Source of the DNA: Yersinia alsatica
GTDB lineage: Bacteria > Pseudomonadota > Gammaproteobacteria > Enterobacterales > Enterobacteriaceae
Length of the DNA: 64,000 bases
Direction: 5' to 3'
Assembly: GCF_902170305.1 (NCBI RefSeq)
Contig: NZ_CABHWW010000026.1
Span: 1-64,000 of the forward strand
Shown one piece after another: positions 7,608-15,095 of this stretch. Numbering within the stretch: position 1 is the first letter of the stretch; the number at the start of each line of letters is the position of its first letter. Below the pieces are notes generated by a model. That model made no database searches. It was not told the origin of the DNA and was given only the letters and a program-made list of their open reading frames with translations. The position numbers and the translations under genes were made by a program.

Positions 7608-8013
7608 TCTCCTCACCCCTCAGGCTGGCGGCGAACTTTTCAGCCTCTTTTGTTGTTCCGTTCCATCGTCCATTACGGCTGGCAATCCACTCATCAACAC
7701 CCTGCGCCTTTATCTCGTTAATCGCCGCATCCGTGGCTTGGGTTGGCACTTCTCCGCGCTGAGTGACGCATTTAATTGCGTTTTCCGCATCAACATGACG
7801 TCCAAGCATTAAGTAATGAAATGCCCGATGCATTGCCGCTCGGATATCATTTCGTTCCCCGATAACTCGTGACGTTTCTCCTACAATAAATAGATACTTT
7901 TTCTCTAGCTCCGCGTAATCACTGAATCTCACAACATCAACGACAAAGCCGTCTTTCGGGTCAGCGTCATGAATGAGGCTGCTATCGAGTCCGTATACTT
8001 TTATTTCAGACAT
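7600..8013 (-). CDS. Phage early protein of unknown function (137 aa)
   Basis: Residues 10-45 give a short beta-rich segment (DGFVVDVVRFSDY). A helical middle follows (AMHRAFHYL), and a C-terminal block WIASRNGRWNGTTKEAEKFAASLR. The last block is similar to Ead/Ea22-type early proteins. Position in the PL operon fits a non-essential accessory gene. Function unknown. Confidence 0.55.
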   Translation of the reverse strand: MSEIKVYGLDSSLIHDADPKDGFVVDVVRFSDYAELEKKYLFIVGETSRVIGERNDIRAAMHRAFHYLMLGRHVDAENAIKCVTQRGEVPTQATDAAINEIKAQGVDEWIASRNGRWNGTTKEAEKFAASLRGEENA

Positions 8014-8058
8014 AACTATTCCTCAGCAGATTGACTGCCGGTTAAATGGGGGGAGGAG

Positions 8059-8241
8059 TTAAGCCGCCAGTCCGTTGGCGGCGATTGACAATCTCAGGTT
8101 GTTATTCATCCGCTCAGCAATCCGTTGAGCTATAAATGGGTTGGCAATTACTGAGTTATAAGGGGTAATCCATCCGTGGTGTATTGATGAGTAAAAGAGA
8201 GTTATGCAGCCTACTGTTATGTGGTCATGAGGATGGTTCAT
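8059..8241 (-). CDS. DUF1317-like protein, lambda orf63 type (60 aa)
   Basis: With the ATG at 8241 (7 bases after GGAGG) the protein begins MNHPHDHITVGCITLFYS and continues with W.TP.NSVI.NPF.AQR.AE. This is the pattern of the DUF1317 family, which includes lambda orf63 (compare THPHDNIRVGAITF). It lies just downstream of the exonuclease gene with an overlapping start (TAATG), as in lambda. Lambda orf63/orf61 modestly affect lytic development; the role here is by analogy. Confidence 0.75.
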   Translation of the reverse strand: MNHPHDHITVGCITLFYSSIHHGWITPYNSVIANPFIAQRIAERMNNNLRLSIAANGLAA

Positions 8242-8945
8242 TACGACCTCCACTGGTCCCCGAACTGGAAACCTAAGACATCAAGAGCCTCATCCATAGT
8301 CTTGATGAATTGCGGGATTTTTAACTCAAAGGCATCCTGAAATTCGCTATCTTTATCGATAATGATTGAATGCATGTTCTCGCGGCGCATCCGTGGGTCA
8401 TAATTGCTAAACCACCACTGGTTACAGCCTGATACCCACATCGAATACTGCACTTGAGCCATATACTCTTTTTTTACTGCCTCTATGCCACCAAGGCGAA
8501 ACTTAACGTACTGAGCTGATGTGTAAGGTGACTTCAGTTCAAGCCCGCGCCCATCACTGCACATGCCGTCAGGTGAGCACGCACAGCGCATGCTTTCGTC
8601 TTTGTAGAATATTGGTGGGAGTTCAGTAGTGACGTCATTTTCGAATTCGAAAAGTAGCCGGGCAGCCTCTTCGTGTTTCTTTCCCCAGAGTAGGGGGCGT
8701 GCTGGTATTTCGTCTGGAATTGCACCAGTACACACTTCTGCTATCAACTCGTTCATGTAGGTTTCTGCCATCCCTGACAGCAAGCCAGCGTCCTTATCTT
8801 TTTTTGCTTTCGGCTCTGTCAGAATATCGCCAACCCTTGATGCGGTGATGCAGGCTAACCGGCATTTTTTCCACTCGTCGCTTCCTTGCTCAATAGTGGA
8901 AATGTCAAAGCTAAGCCGCTGTGATGCTATTGCGTCGCTAAGCAT
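8241..8945 (-). CDS. exo: Lambda-type exonuclease (YqaJ family, 234 aa)
   Basis: Very close to lambda Exo along its length. It has EQGSDEWKKCRLACITAS, then LLWGKKHEE, then the catalytic block CSPDGMCSDGRGLELKSP with D126, E136 and K138 (lambda D119, E129, K131), and later AQVQYSMWVSG. Exo is a toroidal 5'-to-3' double-strand exonuclease that leaves 3' single strands for an annealing protein. A strong AAGGAGG lies upstream. Its partner here, immediately upstream with an 8-bp overlap, is RecT rather than lambda Bet, so the recombination module is a mosaic. Confidence 0.93.
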   Translation of the reverse strand: MLSDAIASQRLSFDISTIEQGSDEWKKCRLACITASRVGDILTEPKAKKDKDAGLLSGMAETYMNELIAEVCTGAIPDEIPARPLLWGKKHEEAARLLFEFENDVTTELPPIFYKDESMRCACSPDGMCSDGRGLELKSPYTSAQYVKFRLGGIEAVKKEYMAQVQYSMWVSGCNQWWFSNYDPRMRRENMHSIIIDKDSEFQDAFELKIPQFIKTMDEALDVLGFQFGDQWRS

Positions 8946-9837
8946 TTGCGGCCTCCTTGCTATTAGCTAACCGGCGCTCCATGCTGGATATGAGCATTCC
9001 TGCCTCTTTGCTAGTAAGCTCAGACTGATTATTTACTTCACGTCCTGTGAGTGTTTTGCAGGCTTTTTTCAGGCCGTCGAATGTGGATTTAACCTCTATG
9101 AGAATGGAGTTAATTCTGTCATTTTGCTCAGTCGTAATTGGCGTGACATCTCGCTCTGGCGACTTTGCATTATCAAAATTATTGCCCTCACCACCTTCTG
9201 TGTTTACATAGTTGATAGCAGCATCAAGGCGCTCGGCGCGGGGCCAATACTTACTGGCTCGTTTAACGATGGTCTTCCGTGCCATCTCATCCCAGAAATT
9301 CTTCCATGGCCCGTTTTTGGCGTTGCTTGTGGCCTCCGTTATCTTAATCTCTGCGAGGCTCATCTCTTCCGTGAGATAGTCACCTTCTGGAGTTTTAACC
9401 GTGCAGTAGCCACCAACAACCGTTCCTCTTTCACCAAACGCATTGTATTTATGCGTCGGGGCGCGATCCAATCCATTGGACTCGTACACATCATTAGAAT
9501 GAACTAACTTGCATTGCCCCCATAAGATGGAACCTGTTGACTGAGCAAGATGCAGAAGTCCCATGTAACTTATGTCGAGACATACAACACCTTTACGAGG
9601 GACTAAATACGCCAACTTACTAGCTGGGTTAAGAGTAATGCCAATGGCAGCCAAGTTAATGATGGCATTCTGTGCGCTGGGTGGGTTACCTACGGCTGTG
9701 TTGTAAAGAGTTTCATTTTTCTGAAACGCCTGAATTGCGAACTGACTTTCCTTGGCCCATGTCACTCCTTGATCCGTCAAGGCACTGGAGAATAGCGGCT
9801 CTTGTTGTTTTACAAACTCAACGATATCTAAGCTCAT
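8938..9837 (-). CDS. recT: RecT single-strand annealing protein (299 aa)
   Basis: RecT family features: an N-terminal helical region, SAQNAIINLAAIGITLNPASKLAYLVPR, then CLDISYMGLLHLAQ, GPWKNFWDEMARKTIVKRASKYWP. It anneals complementary single strands made by the exonuclease encoded just downstream and drives phage recombination or circularisation. Length is normal for RecT. The start is ATG 9837 or 9840; the GAGG site favours 9837. Overlap with both neighbours shows one translation unit. The C-terminal tail is longer and charged. Confidence 0.92.
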   Translation of the reverse strand: MSLDIVEFVKQQEPLFSSALTDQGVTWAKESQFAIQAFQKNETLYNTAVGNPPSAQNAIINLAAIGITLNPASKLAYLVPRKGVVCLDISYMGLLHLAQSTGSILWGQCKLVHSNDVYESNGLDRAPTHKYNAFGERGTVVGGYCTVKTPEGDYLTEEMSLAEIKITEATSNAKNGPWKNFWDEMARKTIVKRASKYWPRAERLDAAINYVNTEGGEGNNFDNAKSPERDVTPITTEQNDRINSILIEVKSTFDGLKKACKTLTGREVNNQSELTSKEAGMLISSMERRLANSKEAANA

Positions 9838-10133
9838 CATGCCGCCTCATCGTGTTCAGCCAGACGCCGCTGTATTTCAAGCGCCCGTTGCCATTTGGCA
9901 TTGTCGAATAGAACGTTGTAGAGCGCGGTATCGAGTCCTTCGAAGTCGTACTCATCAACTAAAATGCCAAAAGCCTCACGGTCAAAGTCAGGTAGTTGCT
10001 CAAAGACTTTAATCAGATTACTGACTTTCAGTGCTTTCTCTTGCTGAATGGCTACCTGTCCAGCTTGTTCCAATTCTTGCTCGCTCAATGAGCTGTAAAG
10101 CTTCCGTGCTTCATTCATTTCTGCGTATGTCAT
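9837..10133 (-). CDS. Small phage protein upstream of recT (98 aa)
   Basis: An acidic helical protein (LYSSLSEQELEQAGQVAIQQEKALKVSNLIKVF...). It overlaps recT and the upstream 42-residue gene by 4 bp each, so it is firmly in the recombination operon. In lambdoid phages this place often holds a Gam-like or Kil-like gene, but no such motif is visible. Function unknown. Confidence 0.6.
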   Translation of the reverse strand: MTYAEMNEARKLYSSLSEQELEQAGQVAIQQEKALKVSNLIKVFEQLPDFDREAFGILVDEYDFEGLDTALYNVLFDNAKWQRALEIQRRLAEHDEAA

Positions 10134-10258
10134 AGCAGCCCCTTACTTTCACAAAACGCCAGCGACATAAGTCGATAGCCGGTTTCATTGTTTGGGTAGT
10201 AGTGCTCACTGTCACCGATGCGGATAAATAACCGGCCGCCAATTATCTGAAATTTCAT
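10130..10258 (-). CDS. Small phage protein (42 aa)
   Basis: A 42-residue frame begins MKFQIIGGRLFIRIGDSEHYY and ends in CESKGLL. It has 4-bp overlaps (ATGA) with the genes on both sides, good evidence that it is translated. It is too short for most gene finders. Function unknown. Confidence 0.55.
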   Translation of the reverse strand: MKFQIIGGRLFIRIGDSEHYYPNNETGYRLMSLAFCESKGLL

Positions 10259-10386
10259 GGCTCACCTCGCTGGTTCAATATCTCAACAAGCCGCTTAGCT
10301 GCGTTCTTAGCATTGCGGAATATACGGTCGAGCAAAGTCTCAGAGCAGCCCACGCAAGGCCACCCTGCTATACAAAAGGTATGCAT
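10255..10386 (-). CDS. Small Cys-rich phage protein (43 aa)
   Basis: A 43-residue frame, MHTFCIAGWPCVGCSETLLDR then a basic helix (FRNAKNAAKRLVEIL). The three cysteines (C..C..C at 5, 11 and 14) could bind metal. A CGGAG site precedes the ATG and the stop overlaps the next gene. Function unknown. Confidence 0.55.
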   Translation of the reverse strand: MHTFCIAGWPCVGCSETLLDRIFRNAKNAAKRLVEILNQRGEP

Positions 10387-10403
10387 GGGATACTCCGGTT
10401 TAA

Positions 10404-11423
10404 TTAGTAGTGGATATTTGTGTGAGGAATTTTGCTGTCTTTAATCGCGCAGAGAGTGGCAATGGCTTGTTCGCGGGTTAGCCCTGCGTGTTCAATCAGT
10501 CCATTTACCACGGCGGTGCCAACAGTTTTGCGATGTGCTTCGTTAGCTGCTCGCGCCGCTGCCTCATCAGCAATGCGTTTCTCTTCAGCTAGCCGGGCAT
10601 CTTCTTTCTGCTGCGCTTCACGCTTAATGCGATCTGCTGCTTCCTGCGCTTTACGTTGTTCGGCTGCGATAGCTTCCTGCTTCTCACGTTCGGCTTTAGC
10701 GGCTGCATCCTTTTTGTCTTGTTCTGCTTTTTGCTCTGCTCGCTCATGAGCTAGTTTTGCATCGCGTTCACGTTGTTCTGCTGCTTCAATATCACGTTTG
10801 GCTTTTTCTTCAGTTTCCCGCTTCGCTTTTTCTGCTGCCTGTTGAGCAATGAATTCTTCATGGGCTTTCTGTAAGCGTTCATCTTCAGCCTTCTTATCGG
10901 CCTGAGCACGGTCAAAAGCATCATTCATCAGCAGAGCCATTTCGTGGTCTGCTTCTTTCTTGGCCGCTGCCTTTTCTGCAATTCTGATAGTGATAATGAC
11001 ATCCATATCGTGGGCTTCCTGCCACATAGCCGAGTAAGCTTCTTCGGCTGCGATACGTTCAGCTTCAAGCTTTATCCGTTCCTGTTCGGCCTCAAACTCT
11101 AATTTTGGCAGCAATACCTTTTCTTTCAGTGCGTCCAGCCGGTCACGAACCGTCTTGCGACTGGCATCAATTTTCTTTGGCACCTCTTTGTATTCGGTAA
11201 CCAAATCCTTACCCAGACCATCCAAATAAGTTTTGGTCTTAGCCACTTTTAAGCCGAGAGAAGCAATAGCGTCGCGGCCTTTCTTTGTGCTGACATCTGG
11301 AACAAACGAATTAACTTCTTTCTCAACCTGCTGAAGAATTGATTCGATGTGGTCAGGCTGGGTAAATACTGCGAGAGCGTTCTTAGCTTCGATAACAATC
11401 GATAAGCCGGTTGCTTCACTCAT
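10404..11423 (-). CDS. Large coiled-coil early protein, TolA-like (339 aa)
   Basis: Start taken at ATG 11423, correctly spaced from AAGGA; an earlier ATG at 11429 is too close. Residues about 1-100 are a globular helical domain. From about 110 to 300 the protein is an almost unbroken Ala/Glu/Lys-rich coiled coil (EKAKRETEEKAKRDIEAAE and similar). The last 40 residues form a short globular end. Phage proteins of this type are often mislabelled TolA because of the Ala/Lys/Glu repeat. It precedes the recombination genes in the PL operon; function is not known. Confidence 0.6.
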   Translation of the reverse strand: MSEATGLSIVIEAKNALAVFTQPDHIESILQQVEKEVNSFVPDVSTKKGRDAIASLGLKVAKTKTYLDGLGKDLVTEYKEVPKKIDASRKTVRDRLDALKEKVLLPKLEFEAEQERIKLEAERIAAEEAYSAMWQEAHDMDVIITIRIAEKAAAKKEADHEMALLMNDAFDRAQADKKAEDERLQKAHEEFIAQQAAEKAKRETEEKAKRDIEAAEQRERDAKLAHERAEQKAEQDKKDAAAKAEREKQEAIAAEQRKAQEAADRIKREAQQKEDARLAEEKRIADEAAARAANEAHRKTVGTAVVNGLIEHAGLTREQAIATLCAIKDSKIPHTNIHY

Positions 11424-11503
11424 GCTCATTTCCTTGTGTTTAGCCCACAGCAAAACACCGACAGTTGTCAGTTATTTACTCTGGGGATTGGTGGGGGTGG
11501 GGA

Positions 11504-11764
11504 TTAACTACGTTTTTGGGTTGTGTAATCAGCGATTACTTGTCCGTCTTTCCCGAAATATTTAACCTGGTCAGTTGGGTGGCAGTTCTGCTTATGCTTT
11601 CCATGCTTCAGTTGGTTGGCAAAAACAACATCCAGATTTGCGCTATAGTTCATGCCGACAATGGTTCCCAAATCTCCATATACTTCAACCATCATTCCGA
11701 TTCTGGCAAAGTCGATGCCACGATGTTTTATCATGTCTGCAACGAATGTTTTTGCAGTGCTCAT
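11504..11764 (-). CDS. Small phage protein of unknown function (86 aa)
   Basis: The sequence shows short beta-strand blocks (GMMVEVYGDLGTIVGMNYSANLDVVF) and a basic His/Lys patch (KHGKHKQNC). The compact beta pattern resembles a small SH3-like or KOW-like fold, which is only a guess. It lies 3 bp after the upstream gene in the PL operon. Confidence 0.55.
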   Translation of the reverse strand: MSTAKTFVADMIKHRGIDFARIGMMVEVYGDLGTIVGMNYSANLDVVFANQLKHGKHKQNCHPTDQVKYFGKDGQVIADYTTQKRS

Positions 11765-11767
11765 ATC

Positions 11768-12052
11768 TCACCCTCTCGCCTTACCTTCGAATTTAGTGCC
11801 GCAGAACGGGCAGAAGTTAATTGCAACGCTGCAATCAGCATTTGTCTGGCGCTGTTCCAGTTCGCCATTTTTTTTCTTTTTGTAGTAGCGGAAAGTGAAC
11901 GGCAACATAACATTGCAGTAGTCGCCACGATCGAAACGAAGCACGGTGTTAGCGAAACCTGTCTCAGCTACTTTGGCGATTGAATCACCTACTCTTTCCT
12001 TAATCCGGTCTCTCATCCGGTCAGCTACTTCATCAAAACATTTACATGCCAT
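11768..12052 (-). CDS. Phage protein with possible zinc knuckle (94 aa)
   Basis: The C-terminus ends with CPFCGTKFEGKA, a CxxC knuckle; another Cys (DCSVAINF) lies nearby and a CKC at the start could complete a site. The N-terminal half is helical. It is tightly spaced between neighbours in the PL operon. Zinc binding is inferred from the CxxC alone; no function is known. Confidence 0.6.
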   Translation of the reverse strand: MACKCFDEVADRMRDRIKERVGDSIAKVAETGFANTVLRFDRGDYCNVMLPFTFRYYKKKKNGELEQRQTNADCSVAINFCPFCGTKFEGKARG

Positions 12053-12055
12053 ATC

Positions 12056-12277
12056 TCACCCTCTCGCCTTAATCATTGCGTCTGCCATATTGCTTGCTCG
12101 GGTTGCGATTTCTTCCATTACTCCAGGGGCATCAATATTCACATCTGCGTATCTGGGAATTAATGCCGCCATCGCTTTAGCTGAAAAGTAATTGTGTAGT
12201 GTCATGCCTGGGTCGCAATCCCCACCAATATCATTAAACGGAAATGCTAATCCGCCTGTTTTAATTTCATCTGTCAT
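12056..12277 (-). CDS. Small phage protein of unknown function (73 aa)
   Basis: Contains GGLAFPFND and GMTLHNYFSAKAMAALI, a pattern that recurs in small lambdoid prophage proteins (GGPAFP ... GMTLRDYFAAKA). No function is known for this group. It is followed after 3 bp by the next gene. Confidence 0.65.
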   Translation of the reverse strand: MTDEIKTGGLAFPFNDIGGDCDPGMTLHNYFSAKAMAALIPRYADVNIDAPGVMEEIATRASNMADAMIKARG

Positions 12278-12298
12278 ACATCACCTCATCTAGTGGTC

Positions 12299-12940
12299 TT
12301 AGGCCGCTTCTACTTCTTCATCTGGCTCATTAAGCCACTCAGGACGCTCACCTTTACCGAGATAGAAGTCGATAATGTCTAACAGGCGAGGGTAGAACTT
12401 AAGCGCCGTCTTGCCGTCCATGTCCGCAATATCGCGCTTACTGAATTTGCGCCATTCTTCTACCGTGTGGTTCTGGCAGCCAGCCCGAACATTCTCTCCG
12501 TTACTAATTTGCAGATAATACTTCTCACCCATAATGACGTAAGTGCGATCAGGCAGGTCGGCACCGCGCAGGTCGGCACCGCGCAGGTCGGCACCGCGCA
12601 GGTCGGCACAGCGCAGGTTGGCACAGCGCAGGTTGGCACCGCTCAGGTTGGCACCGCTCAGGTTGGCACCGCTCAGGTTGGCACCGCTCAGGTTGGCACC
12701 GCGCAGGTTGGCACCGCTCAGGTTGGCACAGCGCAGGTCGGCACCGCTCAGGTTGGCACAGCGCAGGTCGGCACCGCTCAGGTTGGCACAGCGCAGGTCG
12801 GCACAGCTCAGGTTGGCACCGCGCAGGTTGGCACCGCTCAGGTTGGCACCGCGCAGGTTGGCTCTGGATCCGTTTTCTCTGTACGACTCAACCCAGATTT
12901 TATGCTCGCCAAGGATTTTGTTTAAATCGGTCAGGTTCAT
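12299..12940 (-). CDS. Pentapeptide-repeat protein (213 aa)
   Basis: After a 27-residue lead ([19 protein letters not shown]) the protein has about 21 tandem pentapeptides of A(N/D)LSG/RGANL type. It then has a C-terminal domain of about 85 residues ([11 protein letters not shown] ... [14 protein letters not shown]). Pentapeptide repeats fold as a right-handed quadrilateral beta helix; some, such as Qnr or McbG, mimic DNA and bind gyrase, but there is no evidence for that here. The DNA under the repeats is almost perfect, which suggests recent expansion. A GAGGTAACC ribosome site precedes the ATG. Confidence 0.85.
   Translation of the reverse strand: MNLTDLNKILGEHKIWVESYRENGSRANLRGANLSGANLRGANLSCADLRCANLSGADLRCANLSGADLRCANLSGANLRGANLSGANLSGANLSGANLSGANLRCANLRCADLRGADLRGADLRGADLPDRTYVIMGEKYYLQISNGENVRAGCQNHTVEEWRKFSKRDIADMDGKTALKFYPRLLDIIDFYLGKGERPEWLNEPDEEVEAA
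12554..12868. repeat. 15-bp tandem repeat array inside the pentapeptide gene
   Basis: About 21 head-to-tail units of CAGGTTGGCACCGCT-type sequence (plus-strand reading), varying at only a few positions; the last unit is degenerate. The period of 15 keeps the reading frame, so changes in copy number would lengthen or shorten the protein without breaking it. There are no spacers, so it is not a CRISPR array. Confidence 0.95.
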
Positions 12941-13044
12941 TGGTTACCTCGATTTTAGGTACAAAAAAAGCCGCATTAAGCAGCTCGTTGTTTGTTTCAG
13001 TGGTCTTATTGCTGCCACCGGTTAAGTGGCAGGGGTAAGGCCGC

Positions 13045-13221
13045 TCAGTAGCCTGAATATTCACGCAATGCTTCGATAATATCTCTCGCTGAACTAATAT
13101 CTTGATTGTGGCCTTCAGGGTCTAATTCCTCCCATGCGGCATCAACGTGCTTAGAAAGATTTGAGAGCATTTCTCTTTGCCACTCATCATCACATGAGGC
13201 TGGTATTTCTAACTTACTCAT
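13045..13221 (-). CDS. Small acidic phage protein (58 aa)
   Basis: A 58-residue frame, MSKLEIPASCDDEWQREML ... ending REYSGY. The ATG at 13221 is 7 bases after GAGGA; ATG codons also occur just upstream. The protein is acidic and helical. It lies downstream of a terminator in the N-controlled operon. Function unknown. Confidence 0.6.
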   Translation of the reverse strand: MSKLEIPASCDDEWQREMLSNLSKHVDAAWEELDPEGHNQDISSARDIIEALREYSGY

Positions 13222-13247
13222 CATTCATTCCTCATTTACCCGCCAAT

Positions 13248-13269
13248 AAAAAAGGCCACCTAAGTGACC
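13248..13269 (-). terminator. tL1-like intrinsic terminator
   Basis: On the minus strand GGTCAC-TTAG-GTGGCC is followed by six T. It lies after the second gene of the PL transcript. N-modified polymerase should read through it, as with lambda tL1. Confidence 0.7.
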
Positions 13270-13275
13270 CAACTG

Positions 13276-13542
13276 CTACTCTGCTAATAATCCCGCTACA
13301 ACTTTTTGCGCAACCTCAACTGCTTCGCTTAGTTTTTCCTTTCTTTCGGTTAGAACTTCACGCTGAGTTAGCAATGCTTCATAAAGAAAGTCGATGTCTG
13401 CCGTGGCATTAATTGAAATGTTGCTTCCTATGGCTATAACTAATTCAAGTCCGTACTTTTCTCGCTGGCTAATGACATGATTAACTCGGTCTAGTCGGTG
13501 ATTTATGGACTGAACTTCTTGAAGTAATTTATTAAGTTCCAT
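13276..13542 (-). CDS. Small coiled-coil phage protein (88 aa)
   Basis: Mostly helical with two heptad stretches (LLQEVQSINHRLDRVNHVI and LTERKEKLSEAVEVAQKVV). It is the gene directly after N and before the tL1-like terminator, so it can be expressed without antitermination. No family recognised. Confidence 0.6.
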   Translation of the reverse strand: MELNKLLQEVQSINHRLDRVNHVISQREKYGLELVIAIGSNISINATADIDFLYEALLTQREVLTERKEKLSEAVEVAQKVVAGLLAE

Positions 13543-13572
13543 TCTCTTACCCCTTAACTATGTGGTGGGCTT

Positions 13573-13920
13573 CTAAATAAGCGGTATGCTTTTACCGCGC
13601 ATCTTCTGACGAGCGTTGACTTGCTGGTCGTAGTTGCCGCGAACTTTCAGATTGTCGCGCTGGCGTTTCTCTGATTCTTTCTCTGCCAGTGCCACGTAAA
13701 ACTCAGCAGCTTTCTCTATCTGTGCTCTGTATTCGAAGCTGATAGGCTTGATAGCGCTTTCTATGCGACTGGCTGGCTTACGGTTCAATCGCAGAGTAGG
13801 GCGCTTAACTTCGCGTGACTCTGGTTCTACGATGCCGTGTTGTGCGTTGTATGCTGCTGTGAGAGCCAAGCGCTTATCGTTACGGCGCTGTCTGGCGTTG
13901 TCATAACCTTGATGAGCCAT
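13573..13920 (-). CDS. N: Antitermination protein N (115 aa)
   Basis: Strong resemblance to lambda N. It has an Arg-rich helix near the start (ARQRRNDKRLAL, about residues 9-20) for boxB RNA, then RPTLRLNRKPASRIESA (compare RPILSLNRKPKSRVESA in lambda), and the C-terminal ARQKMRGKSIPLI (compare GRQKIKGKSIPLI). N binds boxB and, with NusA/B/E/G, lets polymerase ignore terminators in the PL and PR operons. It is the first gene after PL, and matching nutL and nutR sites are present. The N-terminal region is slightly longer than in lambda. Confidence 0.95.
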   Translation of the reverse strand: MAHQGYDNARQRRNDKRLALTAAYNAQHGIVEPESREVKRPTLRLNRKPASRIESAIKPISFEYRAQIEKAAEFYVALAEKESEKRQRDNLKVRGNYDQQVNARQKMRGKSIPLI

Positions 13921-14068
13921 GGTGTTACCTCCAGTTAATGAGCTTTGGTGATGGTGTCTGTGCCTATTTCAATCACAGCGCTCTCGATAGCTTTCTCAGT
14001 CCCGCGGCATTACCCGTCGTTAGCTCCAGCTATTCACCATCCCAAAACTCATTCGCTTTGGTTGTTTT

Positions 14069-14099
14069 GCACTTTTCAGCGCTATTATCTTAAAGAACA
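14069..14099 (-). promoter_or_regulatory. nutL antitermination site
   Basis: Read on the minus strand: boxA-like TGTTCTTTAAGA (14099-14088) then boxB GCGCT-GAAA-AGTGC (14082-14069), a 5-bp stem with one G-U pair and a GAAA loop. The order and spacing match lambda nut sites. It lies between PL and N. Confidence 0.8.
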
Positions 14100-14141
14100 C
14101 TTCCTGTCGTACTTTTGGCTTCCTGCCGTGTTGATGGATTC

Positions 14142-14205
14142 ATAATAGTGCTACTAATTATTAAGGTCAATAGTGCTTCTAATAATTATTTATAGTAGTG
14201 CTACT
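14142..14205 (-). promoter_or_regulatory. PL promoter with three repressor operators (OL)
   Basis: On the minus strand the -35 is TTGACC (14170-14165), the spacer is 17 bp and the -10 is TATTAT (14147-14142). Three copies of a 12-bp dyad, consensus A(A/G)TAGTGCT(A/T)CT, start at 14144, 14169 and 14194, exactly 25 bp apart. One overlaps the -10 region. The same element is found at PR, so these are the CI/Cro operators. Confidence 0.85.
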
Positions 14206-14325
14206 TATTATTGATTTCTATATGTATTTATTTTTTCAATGTAGTGTTTACCCTCAGGCATCCAGCCGAAAAAACGTCGTCAAGTGTGCTAGATTGGGTG
14301 AAATTTATTCTGTGAGGGGTGATAT

Positions 14326-14532
14326 ATGGATAGCGAACAAGAGTTTTTCGAGCAGCAGCGGCCGGAAGTGGCGCAAGTTATCGGTACTGCTGTGATGCAG
14401 CTACTAATAGAGAGTGGGGAGGTGTCGAAGGATTCGATAGCAGAGATGATAGAGGTACTGTATCAGGAGGAACAGGTAACTTTAGCCGTCGAGCTAGCTA
14501 TTGATATTCTGAGATTACCGCCAGAAGGCTGA
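14326..14532 (+). CDS. YmgB/AriR-like small regulator (68 aa)
   Basis: A small acidic all-helical protein: PEVAQVIGTAVMQLLIESGEVSKDSIAEMIEVLYQ. The pattern fits the YmgB/AriR biofilm-and-acid-resistance family, which forms helical dimers and modulates RcsB-linked regulation in E. coli; the match is suggestive rather than certain. A GAGGGGTGATAT region precedes the ATG. It points rightward, opposite to N and to the TAC genes, and lies just outside the PL operators, so it may be expressed in the lysogen. Confidence 0.6.
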   Translation: MDSEQEFFEQQRPEVAQVIGTAVMQLLIESGEVSKDSIAEMIEVLYQEEQVTLAVELAIDILRLPPEG

Positions 14533-14542
14533 TTACAGACAT

Positions 14543-14570
14543 AAAAAAGCCCACACGGGACGCGGTGGGC
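14543..14570 (-). terminator. Intrinsic terminator, distal of two after the TAC operon
   Basis: On the minus strand a GCCCACC...GTGGGC stem is followed by six T. It would stop transcription coming leftward from the cI/TAC region before it enters the YmgB-like gene. Confidence 0.65.
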
Positions 14571-14660
14571 AAAGGTAAAGACTAAGTTTATATATTTGTA
14601 ATCCCTGATGTTGTGCTCTTAGCGTAGATGAGTTTCTTTACATTGCAAGATTACAGGCAC

Positions 14661-14686
14661 AAAAAACCCGGCAGCGGGGCCGGGTT
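14661..14686 (-). terminator. Intrinsic terminator immediately after the TAC operon
   Basis: On the minus strand AACCCGGC-CCC-GCTGCCGGGTT is followed by T residues. It starts about 10 bp after the stop of the SecB-like gene, so it closes the toxin-antitoxin-chaperone operon. Confidence 0.75.
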
Positions 14687-14696
14687 AGTGGGGCGG

Positions 14697-15095
14697 TTAT
14701 TTTGCGGGGAGTTCTAGAGGATCAGAAATGAAGTCAAAATATGGAAGATTAAAGTAACCGTAACCTGACATCCCCAATAATTGTTCTGCATAGTTTTTAA
14801 TATATGGGTAAGCAAGTGATGGAACGGTAGATCTTACTTCTAGCGACCTAACGAAATCATCATCAATTTCAGTGATAGAGCTAAAGTCAAAATCATAAGT
14901 GACATCCAGTTTTACTATTGGCTCTATGATGATAGTAGCGTTATATCTGACTCGAAATACATTAGTGTTTTTCTTATTTGAATAAACTTCGTTGTTTAAT
15001 GTTACTTTTGCTCCGGTCGCTTTTTTTGATTGGTCATCACCAATGGGTTCTAAATGAATCCCGATTACTTTTTTGGCTGTTAATTTTATATTCAT
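14697..15095 (-). CDS. SecB-like chaperone of a TAC system (132 aa)
   Basis: The C-terminal block PSLAYPYIKNYAEQLLGMSG then YFNLPYFDF (about residues 92-122) matches the SecB signature (FPYARE ... F..LNLAPVNFDALF). The preceding alternating beta strands (NVFRVRYNATIIIEP, KLDVTYDFDF) suit the SecB fold. The gene is third in an operon after a HigB-type toxin and a HigA-type antitoxin, each joined by a 4-bp overlap. This is the layout of toxin-antitoxin-chaperone systems such as M. tuberculosis Rv1955-Rv1957. In those the SecB-like protein binds a C-terminal segment of the antitoxin and protects it from aggregation and proteolysis. Host SecB is not expected to replace it; this is an inference. 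Confidence 0.8.
   Translation of the reverse strand: MNIKLTAKKVIGIHLEPIGDDQSKKATGAKVTLNNEVYSNKKNTNVFRVRYNATIIIEPIVKLDVTYDFDFSSITEIDDDFVRSLEVRSTVPSLAYPYIKNYAEQLLGMSGYGYFNLPYFDFISDPLELPAK

Noticed and set aside
12554-12868. Possible CRISPR array
   Set aside because: The units are directly adjacent with no spacers and encode pentapeptides.
12467-13025. Long plus-strand open frames made of VGTAQ or RLAP-type repeats
   Set aside because: They are shadows of the 15-bp repeats in the pentapeptide gene. A repeat whose period is a multiple of three keeps all frames open. No ribosome sites.
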